Assembly: GCA_947303535.1 (NCBI GenBank)
Contig: CAMYYQ010000027.1
Location: forward strand, 1 to 8,754
Direction: 5' to 3'
Length of the DNA stretch: 8,754 nt
DNA from: an uncultured Ruminococcus sp.
GTDB taxonomy: Bacteria; Bacillota_A; Clostridia; Oscillospirales; Ruminococcaceae
A program made the position numbers and the translations under genes. A model generated the notes under the pieces. It was not told the DNA's origin and made no database searches. It saw only the letters and a list, made by a program, of their open reading frames with translations. Below, piece after piece: positions 1-5,441 of this stretch (position 1 is its first letter; the number at the start of each line of letters is the position of its first letter).

Positions 1-4
1 TAAA

Positions 5-832
5 ATGAAAAGAAAAATCGTATCTATCATGGCAGCAGCACTTATCTTAACACCTGCTTTCGCATCAAACCAGTGCGTTGCTGATGCTGCAGCAGCACCA
101 AATTATCAGACATATTTAGACGGTACAGTTTGCTCTGTAAAGCGTAAAGACTTACTCTATGAGAGAACTATATTTTTCCCTAAGGAAATGACTTCATCTA
201 ATAAGAAATATCCTGTAGTTGTATGGGGAAACGGTACATTTGTTACATCTTCCGTATATGAGGAGATCCTCAGCCAGATCTCATCAAAGGGCTATATCGT
301 TGTAGCAACTAATGATCGTTTCTGCGGAACAGGAATATCAGAGTCTGTATCTGTTGACTATATCATCAGTGAGGGTAAAAAGTCAGGCAGCATTTTCTAT
401 AACAAGGTAGACGCTGAGCATATCGGCTCTGCCGGACATTCTCAGGGCGGACAGAGTGCAGTAAACTCTTCTGTACGCAATTCAAAGATAGACTGTGTAT
501 TTGATATACAGGGTTGTCAGACTAAGCTTCAGGCAAGCAGACTTAGTGTTCCGACTTTCTTTGTAACAAGTACAAATGATATAATAGTTAATTCTTCATG
601 GGTCAAGGCTTCCTATAATGCCTGCAATGCACCAGCTGTATATGCAAGTATAAAGGGCGGCAGACACTTAGACCCGGGCGATGCTCATGCACCTGCAATT
701 TTCGCTGAATTTGCTGTTAAGTGGTTTGACGCTTTCCTTAAAAACGACAGCAGTGCAAAGGCTGTTTTCCTCAAGGGTGGCGCTCTTTCAAAGGACAGCA
801 GATGGGTAGACTATGCTTCAAAGAATTTCTGA
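5..832 (+). CDS. Secreted alpha/beta hydrolase (chlorophyllase / dienelactone hydrolase-like)
   Basis: The 275-residue protein has a Sec signal peptide: basic KRK at residues 2-4, a hydrophobic stretch at about 5-20, and a possible cleavage site after AFA at 18-20 or in the Ala-rich segment that follows. The mature part looks like an alpha/beta hydrolase. It has a WGNG oxyanion-type loop near 74-77, the nucleophile elbow GHSQGG at 144-149 (Ser146), a probable acid Asp192 after strand PTFFVTST, and a probable catalytic His221 in GGRHLDP. Proteins of this shape act as esterases or lipases on small esters or polyesters; the substrate cannot be read here. It probably works outside the cell. The start at base 5 lies so close to the window edge that its ribosome binding site is not visible. 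The gene is monocistronic on its 3' side, ending at a strong terminator. The fold is clear; the reaction is inferred. Confidence 0.85.
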   Translation: MKRKIVSIMAAALILTPAFASNQCVADAAAAPNYQTYLDGTVCSVKRKDLLYERTIFFPKEMTSSNKKYPVVVWGNGTFVTSSVYEEILSQISSKGYIVVATNDRFCGTGISESVSVDYIISEGKKSGSIFYNKVDAEHIGSAGHSQGGQSAVNSSVRNSKIDCVFDIQGCQTKLQASRLSVPTFFVTSTNDIIVNSSWVKASYNACNAPAVYASIKGGRHLDPGDAHAPAIFAEFAVKWFDAFLKNDSSAKAVFLKGGALSKDSRWVDYASKNF

Positions 833-857
833 TCTATAATATTGAACAAAAAAGCTT

Positions 858-897
858 CGGCTCCTGTTAATTTACACAGGAGCCGTTATTTTTTATT
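858..897 (+). terminator. Bidirectional intrinsic terminator between convergent genes
   Basis: CGGCTCCTGT (858-867) pairs perfectly with ACAGGAGCCG (876-885) over 10 bp with an 8-nt loop. A T-rich tract at 886-897 follows on the plus strand. The A-run at 848-853 gives a U-tract for minus-strand transcripts. It can therefore end both the hydrolase gene and the convergent XRE gene, whose stop codon lies in the T-tract. Confidence 0.9.
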
Positions 898-1474
898 AGA
901 ATATAAAATATCCGATGACAGCGCATACTGTAAGTGTTATCAATGCGGAAACAACGCCGTACATTAGCTTTATGGCAGTTCTGTTGGCATTTTTTACGCG
1001 GTCTGCTGATATCTCGTCAAGGGGCTTGCCTTCCATGAAAGCGGCAATTTCCTTGTATGTCTGGATATTGTTGGCTTTCTTTATTTTCTCGACCTTGACT
1101 GCTGTAAATATAGCCAATGCGGCGATAACTGCCCATATGACTCCGCCTGCCCAGCCCAGATACTTTACCAGCGGAAGCGGTGTTACTATCATAAGTATCA
1201 GCAATACTGCAAACAGCCATGCCATTGAATTGAATTTTTTTACTTCACTTTTGTTGATCTCGTTTTTCATAGTTTCAACATCTCCTTTTACTAATTCGTC
1301 AAGAGATATATTGAAAAGGTTTCCGAGAATGAGGAGACTGTGGATATCGGGATAGCTTTTTCCGTTTTCCCAGTTTGAAATAGTCTGACGGCTGACATAT
1401 GCTTTCTCAGCCAGCATCTCCTGTGACCATTTTAATTTGTTTCTGTTCTTTTTGATCTGATTTCCGATTTCCAT
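896..1474 (-). CDS. XRE-family transcriptional regulator with C-terminal membrane segments
   Basis: The 192-residue protein has an N-terminal helix-turn-helix of the Cro/C1 (HTH_3) type at about residues 5-62. WSQEMLAEKAYVSRQTISNWENG matches the classic pattern in which helices 2 and 3 contact DNA. A short charged linker (64-80) leads to three predicted membrane segments at about 84-103, 108-127 and 169-192, so the DNA-binding domain is probably tethered at the membrane. Between segments 2 and 3 is a charged region (128-168). Such membrane-tethered XRE regulators are common in Firmicutes, but their targets and signals vary and none can be named here. The start is supported by AAGGAGG five bases upstream (about 1480-1486). 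The gene has its own promoter and probably represses itself through the inverted repeat at 1502-1523. It is separated from upstream degV by a terminator. Confidence 0.88.
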   Translation of the reverse strand: MEIGNQIKKNRNKLKWSQEMLAEKAYVSRQTISNWENGKSYPDIHSLLILGNLFNISLDELVKGDVETMKNEINKSEVKKFNSMAWLFAVLLILMIVTPLPLVKYLGWAGGVIWAVIAALAIFTAVKVEKIKKANNIQTYKEIAAFMEGKPLDEISADRVKNANRTAIKLMYGVVSALITLTVCAVIGYFIF

Positions 1475-1501
1475 TTTTTCCTCCTTCGGAACTTTTCGCT
1501 T

Positions 1502-1523
1502 GACTGATACCAGTATATCAGTC
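1502..1523 (-). promoter_or_regulatory. XRE gene promoter -10 region within an operator-like inverted repeat
   Basis: GACTGATA (1502-1509) and TATCAGTC (1516-1523) form a perfect 8-bp inverted repeat with a 6-bp spacer. On the minus strand the repeat contains the extended -10 sequence TGATATACT (-10 hexamer at 1512-1517). A weak -35 candidate TAGCAA lies 17 bp upstream (1535-1540). A dimeric regulator bound here would block RNA polymerase, which fits autorepression by the XRE protein encoded just downstream; that link is inferred. Confidence 0.6.
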
Positions 1524-1579
1524 CGTTGAAAAAATTGCTACCAATCTGTTTTTACAAGTGCGAAAAAATTGAAAAAACA

Positions 1580-1591
1580 CGTTTGCAAACG
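1580..1591. promoter_or_regulatory. 12-bp perfect palindrome upstream of the XRE gene
   Basis: CGTTTGCAAACG is a perfect palindrome in the gap between the degV terminator and the XRE promoter. It looks like a dimeric-regulator site, but no known family consensus is matched with confidence. Confidence 0.35.
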
Positions 1592-1602
1592 GGCGAAAAG
1601 CG

Positions 1603-1622
1603 ATGTAAAAAGTCTTTTACAT
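1603..1622. promoter_or_regulatory. Operator-like inverted repeat, 8+4+8
   Basis: ATGTAAAA (1603-1610) and TTTTACAT (1615-1622) form a perfect inverted repeat around AGTC. It lies about 60-85 bp upstream of the XRE gene's predicted -35 region. It lacks a following U-tract and is AT-rich, so a protein-binding site is more likely than a terminator. Confidence 0.35.
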
Positions 1623-1650
1623 TACGTAATATAGCCAAATTCAGACAATC

Positions 1651-1676
1651 AAAAAAGACGGAGCAAATGCTCTGCC
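1651..1676 (-). terminator. Terminator of the peptidase-trmL-degV operon
   Basis: Read on the minus strand, GGCAGAGC (1676-1669) pairs with GCTCCGTC (1664-1657) across a 4-nt loop. There is one G-U pair and one A-C mismatch. A run of six U (1656-1651) follows. It starts 15 bases after the degV stop codon. Confidence 0.7.
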
Positions 1677-1690
1677 TTTTCTGAATAATA

Positions 1691-2563
1691 TTACTTGTTC
1701 TTTCTTCTTACGACTACAGCCACAAGCTCGGGACCGATATTTGCTGAAACGACTGCGCCGATATTGCCGAACATCTCAGCCTTCTTGCCTGTCTTTTTAG
1801 CGATCTCTTTCTCGACTTCCTTTGCCAGTGTATCGTCCTTGCCGTGTACCATGATGTATGGTGTCTGAGGAGTCATATTCTTCTCCACTATCTCAGCCAG
1901 CTTTGGAACGATATTCTTTTCGCCCCTTATCTTGTCAACGGTAGTTGTAGTGCCGTCAGCAAAGAGTATAACAGGCTTTAGTCCGAGAAGTTCGCCTGCA
2001 AAAGCCTTTGCAGCAGAGATACGTCCTGACTTCTTTGCGTATTTAAGGGTGTAAGGCACTGCATAGATGCCGCTTACATTGAACCAGTCCTCAAGATAAG
2101 CGATTATCTCTTCCACCTCTGCACCGCGGCGTATCTTCTTGGCAGCTTCCATTACAGGATAGCCATAGTAAAGAGTATAGCACTTTGAGTCGATGTTGAA
2201 GATTTTGAGCTTGCCCTGTGCATCGGGATTGTTCTCGAAGAAGTCATTTTTACCGATGATAGAGTTGTTGTAAGTACCTGAGCCCTGAGAGTTTATGGAA
2301 ACGCTGATAATATCAGTATATCCCTGTTCAAAAAGCTCCTTGTATGTCTCTTCAAATGTAATGGGAGATATCTGGGAGTGCTTAGGTATCTCATCGGTAT
2401 TCTCCATAAGCTCATAGACTTCTTTTGTAGACTTGTCGTATATCTCTCTGAAGCTTTCACCGCCTAAAGTAAGGGTGAAGGGAATTACCTTGATCCCCAG
2501 CTCATCAATTATTTCCTTTGGAAGGTCGCAGCATGAATCTGTAAGTAATGCGATCTTTGACAT
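1691..2563 (-). CDS. DegV family protein (FakB-like fatty acid-binding protein)
   Basis: The 290-residue protein has the usual DegV length and layout. It opens with MSKIALLTDSCCDLP, carries the TDS ligand motif at residues 8-10, HSQIS at 62-66 where the family has a TSQ-like loop, and SINSQGSGT at 89-97. TLKYAKKSGRIS (172-183) and the C-terminal NIGAVVSANIGPEL (267-280) follow. DegV/FakB proteins hold one fatty acid and present it to the kinase FakA, giving acyl-phosphate for phospholipid synthesis. No fakA is visible here. An in-frame ATG at 2584 exists, but the AAAGGAG ribosome binding site (about 2573-2579) lies between it and the ATG at 2563, so 2563 is the start. The ribosome binding site overlaps the trmL stop codon, suggesting coupled translation. 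It is the last gene of its operon. Lipid preference cannot be read. Confidence 0.9.
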   Translation of the reverse strand: MSKIALLTDSCCDLPKEIIDELGIKVIPFTLTLGGESFREIYDKSTKEVYELMENTDEIPKHSQISPITFEETYKELFEQGYTDIISVSINSQGSGTYNNSIIGKNDFFENNPDAQGKLKIFNIDSKCYTLYYGYPVMEAAKKIRRGAEVEEIIAYLEDWFNVSGIYAVPYTLKYAKKSGRISAAKAFAGELLGLKPVILFADGTTTTVDKIRGEKNIVPKLAEIVEKNMTPQTPYIMVHGKDDTLAKEVEKEIAKKTGKKAEMFGNIGAVVSANIGPELVAVVVRRKNK

Positions 2564-2577
2564 TATTTGTATCTCCT

Positions 2578-3075
2578 TTACCATTGGTATTTTGTCAGTT
2601 TTCCCTCACGGGAAAGGTCGGGATAATCCCATTGCCTCAGTACCTCATACACAGCTATTGCCACTGAGTTTGAGAGATTGAGACTGCGCAGCTCATTGCG
2701 CATAGGTATCCTTACACAGCTGTCGGGATTATCGTGAAGAAGCTCCTCGGGGAGCCCTTTGTCCTCACGTCCGAAAACAAGATAGGCATTGTCAGGGTAT
2801 TCTGCATCACTGTGGACGTGAAGTCCCTTTGTAGTGAAGTAGAAGAAGTGACCGTCCTTATTCTTCTCGAAAAAATCCGCTAAGCTGTCATAATATGTGA
2901 TATCAAGCTTGTCCCAGTAGTCAAGCCCTGCACGTTTCAGGTGTTTGTCGCTTACCTCGAAGCCGAGGGGACGGACCAGGTGCAGTCTTGCTCCCGTAAC
3001 GGCGCAGGTTCGGGAGATATTTCCCGTATTCTGCGGTATCTGGGGTTCTACAAGGACTATATTAAGGTTTTGCAT
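2578..3075 (-). CDS. trmL: tRNA (cytidine/uridine(34)-2'-O)-methyltransferase
   Basis: The 165-residue protein matches the short single-domain SPOUT methyltransferases (TrmL/YibK, about 157 residues in E. coli). Motif 1 is VEPQIPQNTGNISRT (9-23), motif 2 is FGREDKGLPEELL (101-113), and motif 3 is IPMRNELRSLNLSNSVAIAVYE (123-144). Motifs 2 and 3 make the trefoil knot that binds S-adenosylmethionine. TrmL methylates the 2'-hydroxyl of the wobble base 34 of certain tRNA-Leu species in the cytosol. The start is supported by GAGGAG five bases upstream. It sits 19 bases after the C1-peptidase gene and 14 bases ahead of degV, so it is most likely co-transcribed with both. No essential motif is missing. 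Confidence 0.93.
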   Translation of the reverse strand: MQNLNIVLVEPQIPQNTGNISRTCAVTGARLHLVRPLGFEVSDKHLKRAGLDYWDKLDITYYDSLADFFEKNKDGHFFYFTTKGLHVHSDAEYPDNAYLVFGREDKGLPEELLHDNPDSCVRIPMRNELRSLNLSNSVAIAVYEVLRQWDYPDLSREGKLTKYQW

Positions 3076-3094
3076 AGGTCTCCTCTGAAATATA

Positions 3095-4504
3095 TTAATA
3101 AGAGTAAAGTGCCTTTATACAGCAGTTATTCGGCGTAAAGTCTATGCCGAGGGCTTCCTTGATGTTGCCGTCGTTCATATCTTTAAGGTCTTTGATATAA
3201 TCGTAGGTATGATCTACAGCAGGAGCTTCCTCTTCACCTTCCGGTACTTCTACAGCGTGGAAGATAGAAGCCTTGTTTTTCCAGTCGCCTAAGAATACAT
3301 AGGACTGTCCGCTGCCGCAGGAAGTAATGTAGTCATATGTATCATAGTTTATGGTCTCGCCCTCAACAGGTGCGCCCTTTGTATAGGTTATTACGATAGC
3401 GTAATCCGCAACATTTACAGGATTATCCAGATCTACAGTCTGATAGCCGTGATAGTTGAGAGTAGCGTCCTGAGAATACATCAGTGTCTTGAAGCTGCTG
3501 TCGTATATCTCGATCTTTATGCTCTGCTCCTCATCAAAGTTGTTGTATGTTCCCACAGCGGCAAGCTTTCCTGCACTGTGGAAAACATTTGCAACAGTGG
3601 TTTCATCGCCGCGTTTTATGTATCTGTCATTCTCATTTCCTACGTCATGGCAGAGAATGCTTGAATACTTATCGGTAGCTCTGAAGCTTACGATATCATT
3701 CAGCGGAGTATCATATGAAATATAATAATATGAACCAAGCAGACCTTCGGTGCTGTTATAAGCTATCCATGCACCGTCCTGAGAAGCTGTTTCGGTGAAG
3801 TAGTTCTTCGGGAAGTTGTCGTCCCAGCCGATAATGGTCACAGCGTGGTCGGGAGTACCGCCTCTCGGATTGTTCATGGTGATATAATCGCCGAACCACT
3901 CTTTCCTTTCGGAGCTTTCAGGGATATTTGCGTAAACACCGCCTCTTGAGCGGAGAGCTTCCTTCAATGCATCTCTGCCCTTATCCGTAAGGATAACAGC
4001 ACTTTCAAGAGTTAGACCGTCAAAGCCTCGTGACATAGTTTCTGTTACTATTCTGGCGTTGCCGCCCATCTCTGAGTTGGGAACATCGACTTTTTTGATA
4101 AATCCGTCTGACTTGTTTGTGTCCCATACAGTATTGATTATACTATTGGGATCGATCGAAATGCTGCTGCCTGTTCTGACGGCATAGCTTGTCTCCATTG
4201 AAGAAGCGGCAGCATAAGCCCAGCAAGCAGCTTTTTCGTATGATTTAGTCTTGAATTCAGGCGTTTCGCTTAAAAGGTTGAAATACCCTTCATCACCGTG
4301 AACATAGTTATAGGTGAAGATATCGGGGTCTTTCTTGATCTGCGTCTGAGTCGTAGGCTCGGCTGATCCGGTGTCAGTCGTGGTCTCTTCTTTTGGTCGT
4401 GTTGTTGTTGCTGTGTTATCTGACTGGCTGCTTTGTCTGAAAGAACAGCTGTACATTGATAATAGACCTGTTATCATGACCAAAGTGATAAGTAATTTTT
4501 TCAT
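3095..4504 (-). CDS. C1-family (papain-like) cysteine peptidase lipoprotein with C-terminal lectin-like domain
   Basis: The 469-residue protein starts with a lipoprotein signal (KK then a hydrophobic stretch, then SMYSC, Cys20 as the lipidation site). A Thr-rich linker at about 28-55 follows. The peptidase part has Cys94 in AACWAYAAASSMETSY, His220 in PDHAVTIIGWDD and Asn250 in GAWIAYNSTEG, a papain-type triad. The usual oxyanion Gln six residues before the Cys is replaced by Ser88, and the Trp normally after Asn-Ser is Thr252. The region at about 273-420 resembles the lectin-like domain that follows C1 peptidases in gut Firmicutes. The tail has Cys-Cys at 461-462. It probably sits outside the cytoplasmic membrane and cuts proteins or peptides, if active. 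Longer in-frame starts to 4621 are rejected because AAGGAGG lies six bases upstream of the ATG at 4504 and the lipoprotein signal begins there. First gene of the trmL-degV operon. Confidence 0.85.
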   Translation of the reverse strand: MKKLLITLVMITGLLSMYSCSFRQSSQSDNTATTTRPKEETTTDTGSAEPTTQTQIKKDPDIFTYNYVHGDEGYFNLLSETPEFKTKSYEKAACWAYAAASSMETSYAVRTGSSISIDPNSIINTVWDTNKSDGFIKKVDVPNSEMGGNARIVTETMSRGFDGLTLESAVILTDKGRDALKEALRSRGGVYANIPESSERKEWFGDYITMNNPRGGTPDHAVTIIGWDDNFPKNYFTETASQDGAWIAYNSTEGLLGSYYYISYDTPLNDIVSFRATDKYSSILCHDVGNENDRYIKRGDETTVANVFHSAGKLAAVGTYNNFDEEQSIKIEIYDSSFKTLMYSQDATLNYHGYQTVDLDNPVNVADYAIVITYTKGAPVEGETINYDTYDYITSCGSGQSYVFLGDWKNKASIFHAVEVPEGEEEAPAVDHTYDYIKDLKDMNDGNIKEALGIDFTPNNCCIKALYSY

Positions 4505-4555
4505 GTGAGCCTCCTTTTGTAAACAGAATAGTTTACTCGTTTTTTCAGATAATAC

Positions 4556-4578
4556 TATTGTCCGCAATGCGGATAATA
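4556..4578. promoter_or_regulatory. 23-bp inverted repeat in a divergent intergenic gap
   Basis: TATTGTCCGC (4556-4565) and GCGGATAATA (4569-4578) are complementary across AAT, with a single G-T pair in ten. The element lies in the 94-bp gap between the minus-strand peptidase start (4504) and the plus-strand small gene (4599). A shared operator is the simplest reading. No clear -35/-10 pair could be assigned for either gene. Confidence 0.5.
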
Positions 4579-4598
4579 AAAATACGGAGTTTAATGAA

Positions 4599-4772
4599 AT
4601 GAACATTATGTCACTTGCCAAAGGTGCTGCTGCGGGAGCAATAGTGGGATTTGCCTGTTATGCTTTTTCTAATGCACGCCCCATGAAGAAAATGAGCATA
4701 AAGCGTGATGCGGGAAAAACACTTAAAGCCGCAGGGAATCTGCTTGAGGATATAAAATCCGTTATTATGTAG
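4599..4772 (+). CDS. Small membrane-anchored protein, 57 residues
   Basis: This reading frame encodes MNIMSLAKGAAAG and a Gly/Ala-rich hydrophobic segment at about residues 5-24. A basic stretch follows (RPMKKMSIKRDAGK, 27-40), then an amphipathic tail ending DIKSVIM. The pattern of one N-terminal membrane helix, a basic patch and a KTLKAAGNLLEDI-like helix resembles short uncharacterised YtxH-like proteins of Clostridia; that resemblance is from memory and no function is known. GGAG at 4586-4589 lies nine bases ahead of the ATG at 4599. A second in-frame ATG at 4608 is possible. It is divergent from the peptidase gene, and its last 8 bases overlap the 3' end of convergent ruvX. Its composition and ribosome binding site make it a better candidate than the overlapping minus-strand frame. 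Confidence 0.72.
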   Translation: MNIMSLAKGAAAGAIVGFACYAFSNARPMKKMSIKRDAGKTLKAAGNLLEDIKSVIM

Positions 4773-5193
4773 CTTCACCTGAATTTCGCCTGAATCCAAG
4801 GTAGCTTTCGAGGATAAGGACTGCTGCAACAGCATCGACAACAGCCTTGCGCTTTTTGCCGCGTGTATTCGTAACGTTCAGCGCGTTATGAGCAGAAACT
4901 GTAGTGCAGCGTTCGTCCCAGAGCTTTACGGGACAGCCTGTGAGCTTTTCCAGTTCTTCGGCGAAAAGCTTGCATTTTTCAGCTCTTTCGCCGACTGTTC
5001 CGTTCATATTCATAGGATAGCCCACGACTATCTGTTCAGCCCGCTGCTCTTTTGCGAGAACTGCGGTCTTTTCTATACATTTTGTGAAGTCCTTTTCGGC
5101 GATGACAGTTACGGGAGAAGCTATCATTTCGCTTTTACCGCAGACTGCGATGCCTGTTCTTGCATCACCGAAATCCACTGACATTATTATCAT
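4765..5193 (-). CDS. ruvX: RuvX/YqgF family RNase H-fold nuclease (putative Holliday junction resolvase / pre-16S rRNA nuclease)
   Basis: The 142-residue protein has the family's length and motifs: MSVDFGDARTGIAV at 4-17 with metal-binding Asp7, IVVGYPMNMNG at 55-65, WDERCTT at 92-98 with Glu94, and KKRKAVVDAVAAVLILESYL at 113-132 with Asp120. YqgF proteins have an RNase H fold. They have been linked to 5' processing of 16S rRNA and to Holliday junction cleavage; which role holds here is not readable. The start at 5193 has CGGAGG five bases upstream. A second ATG nine bases on (MSVD) is less well placed. A perfect 33-nt hairpin stops two bases before the ribosome binding site. The 3' end overlaps a convergent small gene by 8 bp. 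It may be read from the pyr transcript or from an unseen promoter. Confidence 0.93.
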   Translation of the reverse strand: MIIMSVDFGDARTGIAVCGKSEMIASPVTVIAEKDFTKCIEKTAVLAKEQRAEQIVVGYPMNMNGTVGERAEKCKLFAEELEKLTGCPVKLWDERCTTVSAHNALNVTNTRGKKRKAVVDAVAAVLILESYLGFRRNSGEAT

Positions 5194-5206
5194 TGTATCC
5201 TCCGAT

Positions 5207-5239
5207 AAATCCCAATTTAGCTTTGCTAAATTGGGATTT
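5207..5239. repeat. 33-nt perfect hairpin upstream of ruvX
   Basis: AAATCCCAATTTAGC (5207-5221) is fully complementary to 5225-5239 with a TTT loop, a 15-bp stem. It has the same total length, stem length, loop size and AAATC/GATTT ends as the hairpin at 5409-5441. On the minus strand it ends just ahead of the ruvX ribosome binding site at 5199-5204. Confidence 0.8.
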
Positions 5240-5241
5240 GA

Positions 5242-5259
5242 GCCATTAGCCGTTAGCTC
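5242..5259 (+). repeat. Heptamer array, copy 1
   Basis: Two contiguous heptamers GCCATTA (5242-5248) and GCCGTTA (5249-5255) are followed by GCTC. The same G-Y-Y-N-T-T-A unit recurs at 7178-7205 and 8676-8698, always in intergenic DNA beside hairpins. Confidence 0.5.
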
Positions 5260-5262
5260 ATT

Positions 5263-5290
5263 GTAGGGGAGGGCGCCCTCGCCCTCCCGC
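5263..5290 (+). repeat. GTAG-hairpin-GC repeat unit 1
   Basis: GTAG (5263-5266) precedes an 8-bp perfect stem: GGGAGGGC (5267-5274) with GCCCTCCC (5281-5288), loop GCCCTC, then GC. Units 2 and 3 lie inverted to it at 5310-5337 and 5368-5392 with the same frame but different stems. Confidence 0.75.
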
Positions 5291-5309
5291 AGGGCATATA
5301 ATTATTTCG

Positions 5310-5337
5310 GCGGGAGCCCGAGGGCGGGCTCCCCTAC
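5310..5337 (-). repeat. GTAG-hairpin-GC repeat unit 2
   Basis: Read on the minus strand, GTAG is followed by stem GGGAGCCC with GGGCTCCC (arms 5326-5333 and 5312-5319), loop GCCCTC, then GC. It differs from unit 1 by two compensated G-C swaps in the stem. Units 1 and 2 together form a long imperfect inverted repeat (5260-5290 against 5310-5340, 27 of 31 positions complementary). Confidence 0.75.
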
Positions 5338-5367
5338 AATCGGTCATTTATAATTCGTGAGCTATTG

Positions 5368-5392
5368 GCGGGCGAACAATGTTCGCCCCTAC
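5368..5392 (-). repeat. GTAG-hairpin-GC repeat unit 3
   Basis: Read on the minus strand, GTAG is followed by stem GGGCGAAC with GTTCGCCC (arms 5381-5388 and 5370-5377), a 3-nt ATT loop, then GC. The flanks match units 1 and 2 while the stem sequence and loop length differ. Confidence 0.75.
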
Positions 5393-5408
5393 TACTCTCT
5401 ACTCACTC

Positions 5409-5441
5409 AAATCAAAATTTTGCTGCGCAAAATTTTGATTT
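5409..5441. repeat. 33-nt perfect hairpin at the pyrD stop codon
   Basis: AAATCAAAATTTTGC (5409-5423) is fully complementary to 5427-5441 with a TGC loop, a 15-bp stem. It runs into the pyrD stop codon (5440-5442). It could slow or end transcription of pyrKD, but its stem is AT-rich and no U-tract follows on the minus strand, so it is not a standard terminator. Confidence 0.8.

Noticed and set aside
915..1355. Plus-strand open frame of 146 codons opposite the XRE gene
   Set aside because: It is the antisense of a clear HTH gene, has no ribosome binding site and no recognisable protein features.
2564..2584. Upstream ATG start for the DegV gene at 2584
   Set aside because: The AAAGGAG ribosome binding site lies downstream of it, and family members begin at the later ATG (MSKIALLTDS).
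4505..4621. Extended start for the C1 peptidase at 4621
   Set aside because: The extension lies in the divergent intergenic gap, and the ATG at 4504 has a strong ribosome binding site and begins a lipoprotein signal.
4611..4841. Minus-strand open frame of 76 codons opposite the small membrane-protein gene
   Set aside because: It overlaps both the small gene and ruvX, lacks a ribosome binding site and has no protein-like composition.
5207..5441. CRISPR array
   Set aside because: The repeats are self-complementary with variable cores, differ in orientation and spacing, and no identical direct repeats with unique spacers are present.
5409..5441. Standard intrinsic terminator for pyrKD
   Set aside because: The stem is AT-rich and no U-run follows on the minus strand, so it is kept as a hairpin repeat only.
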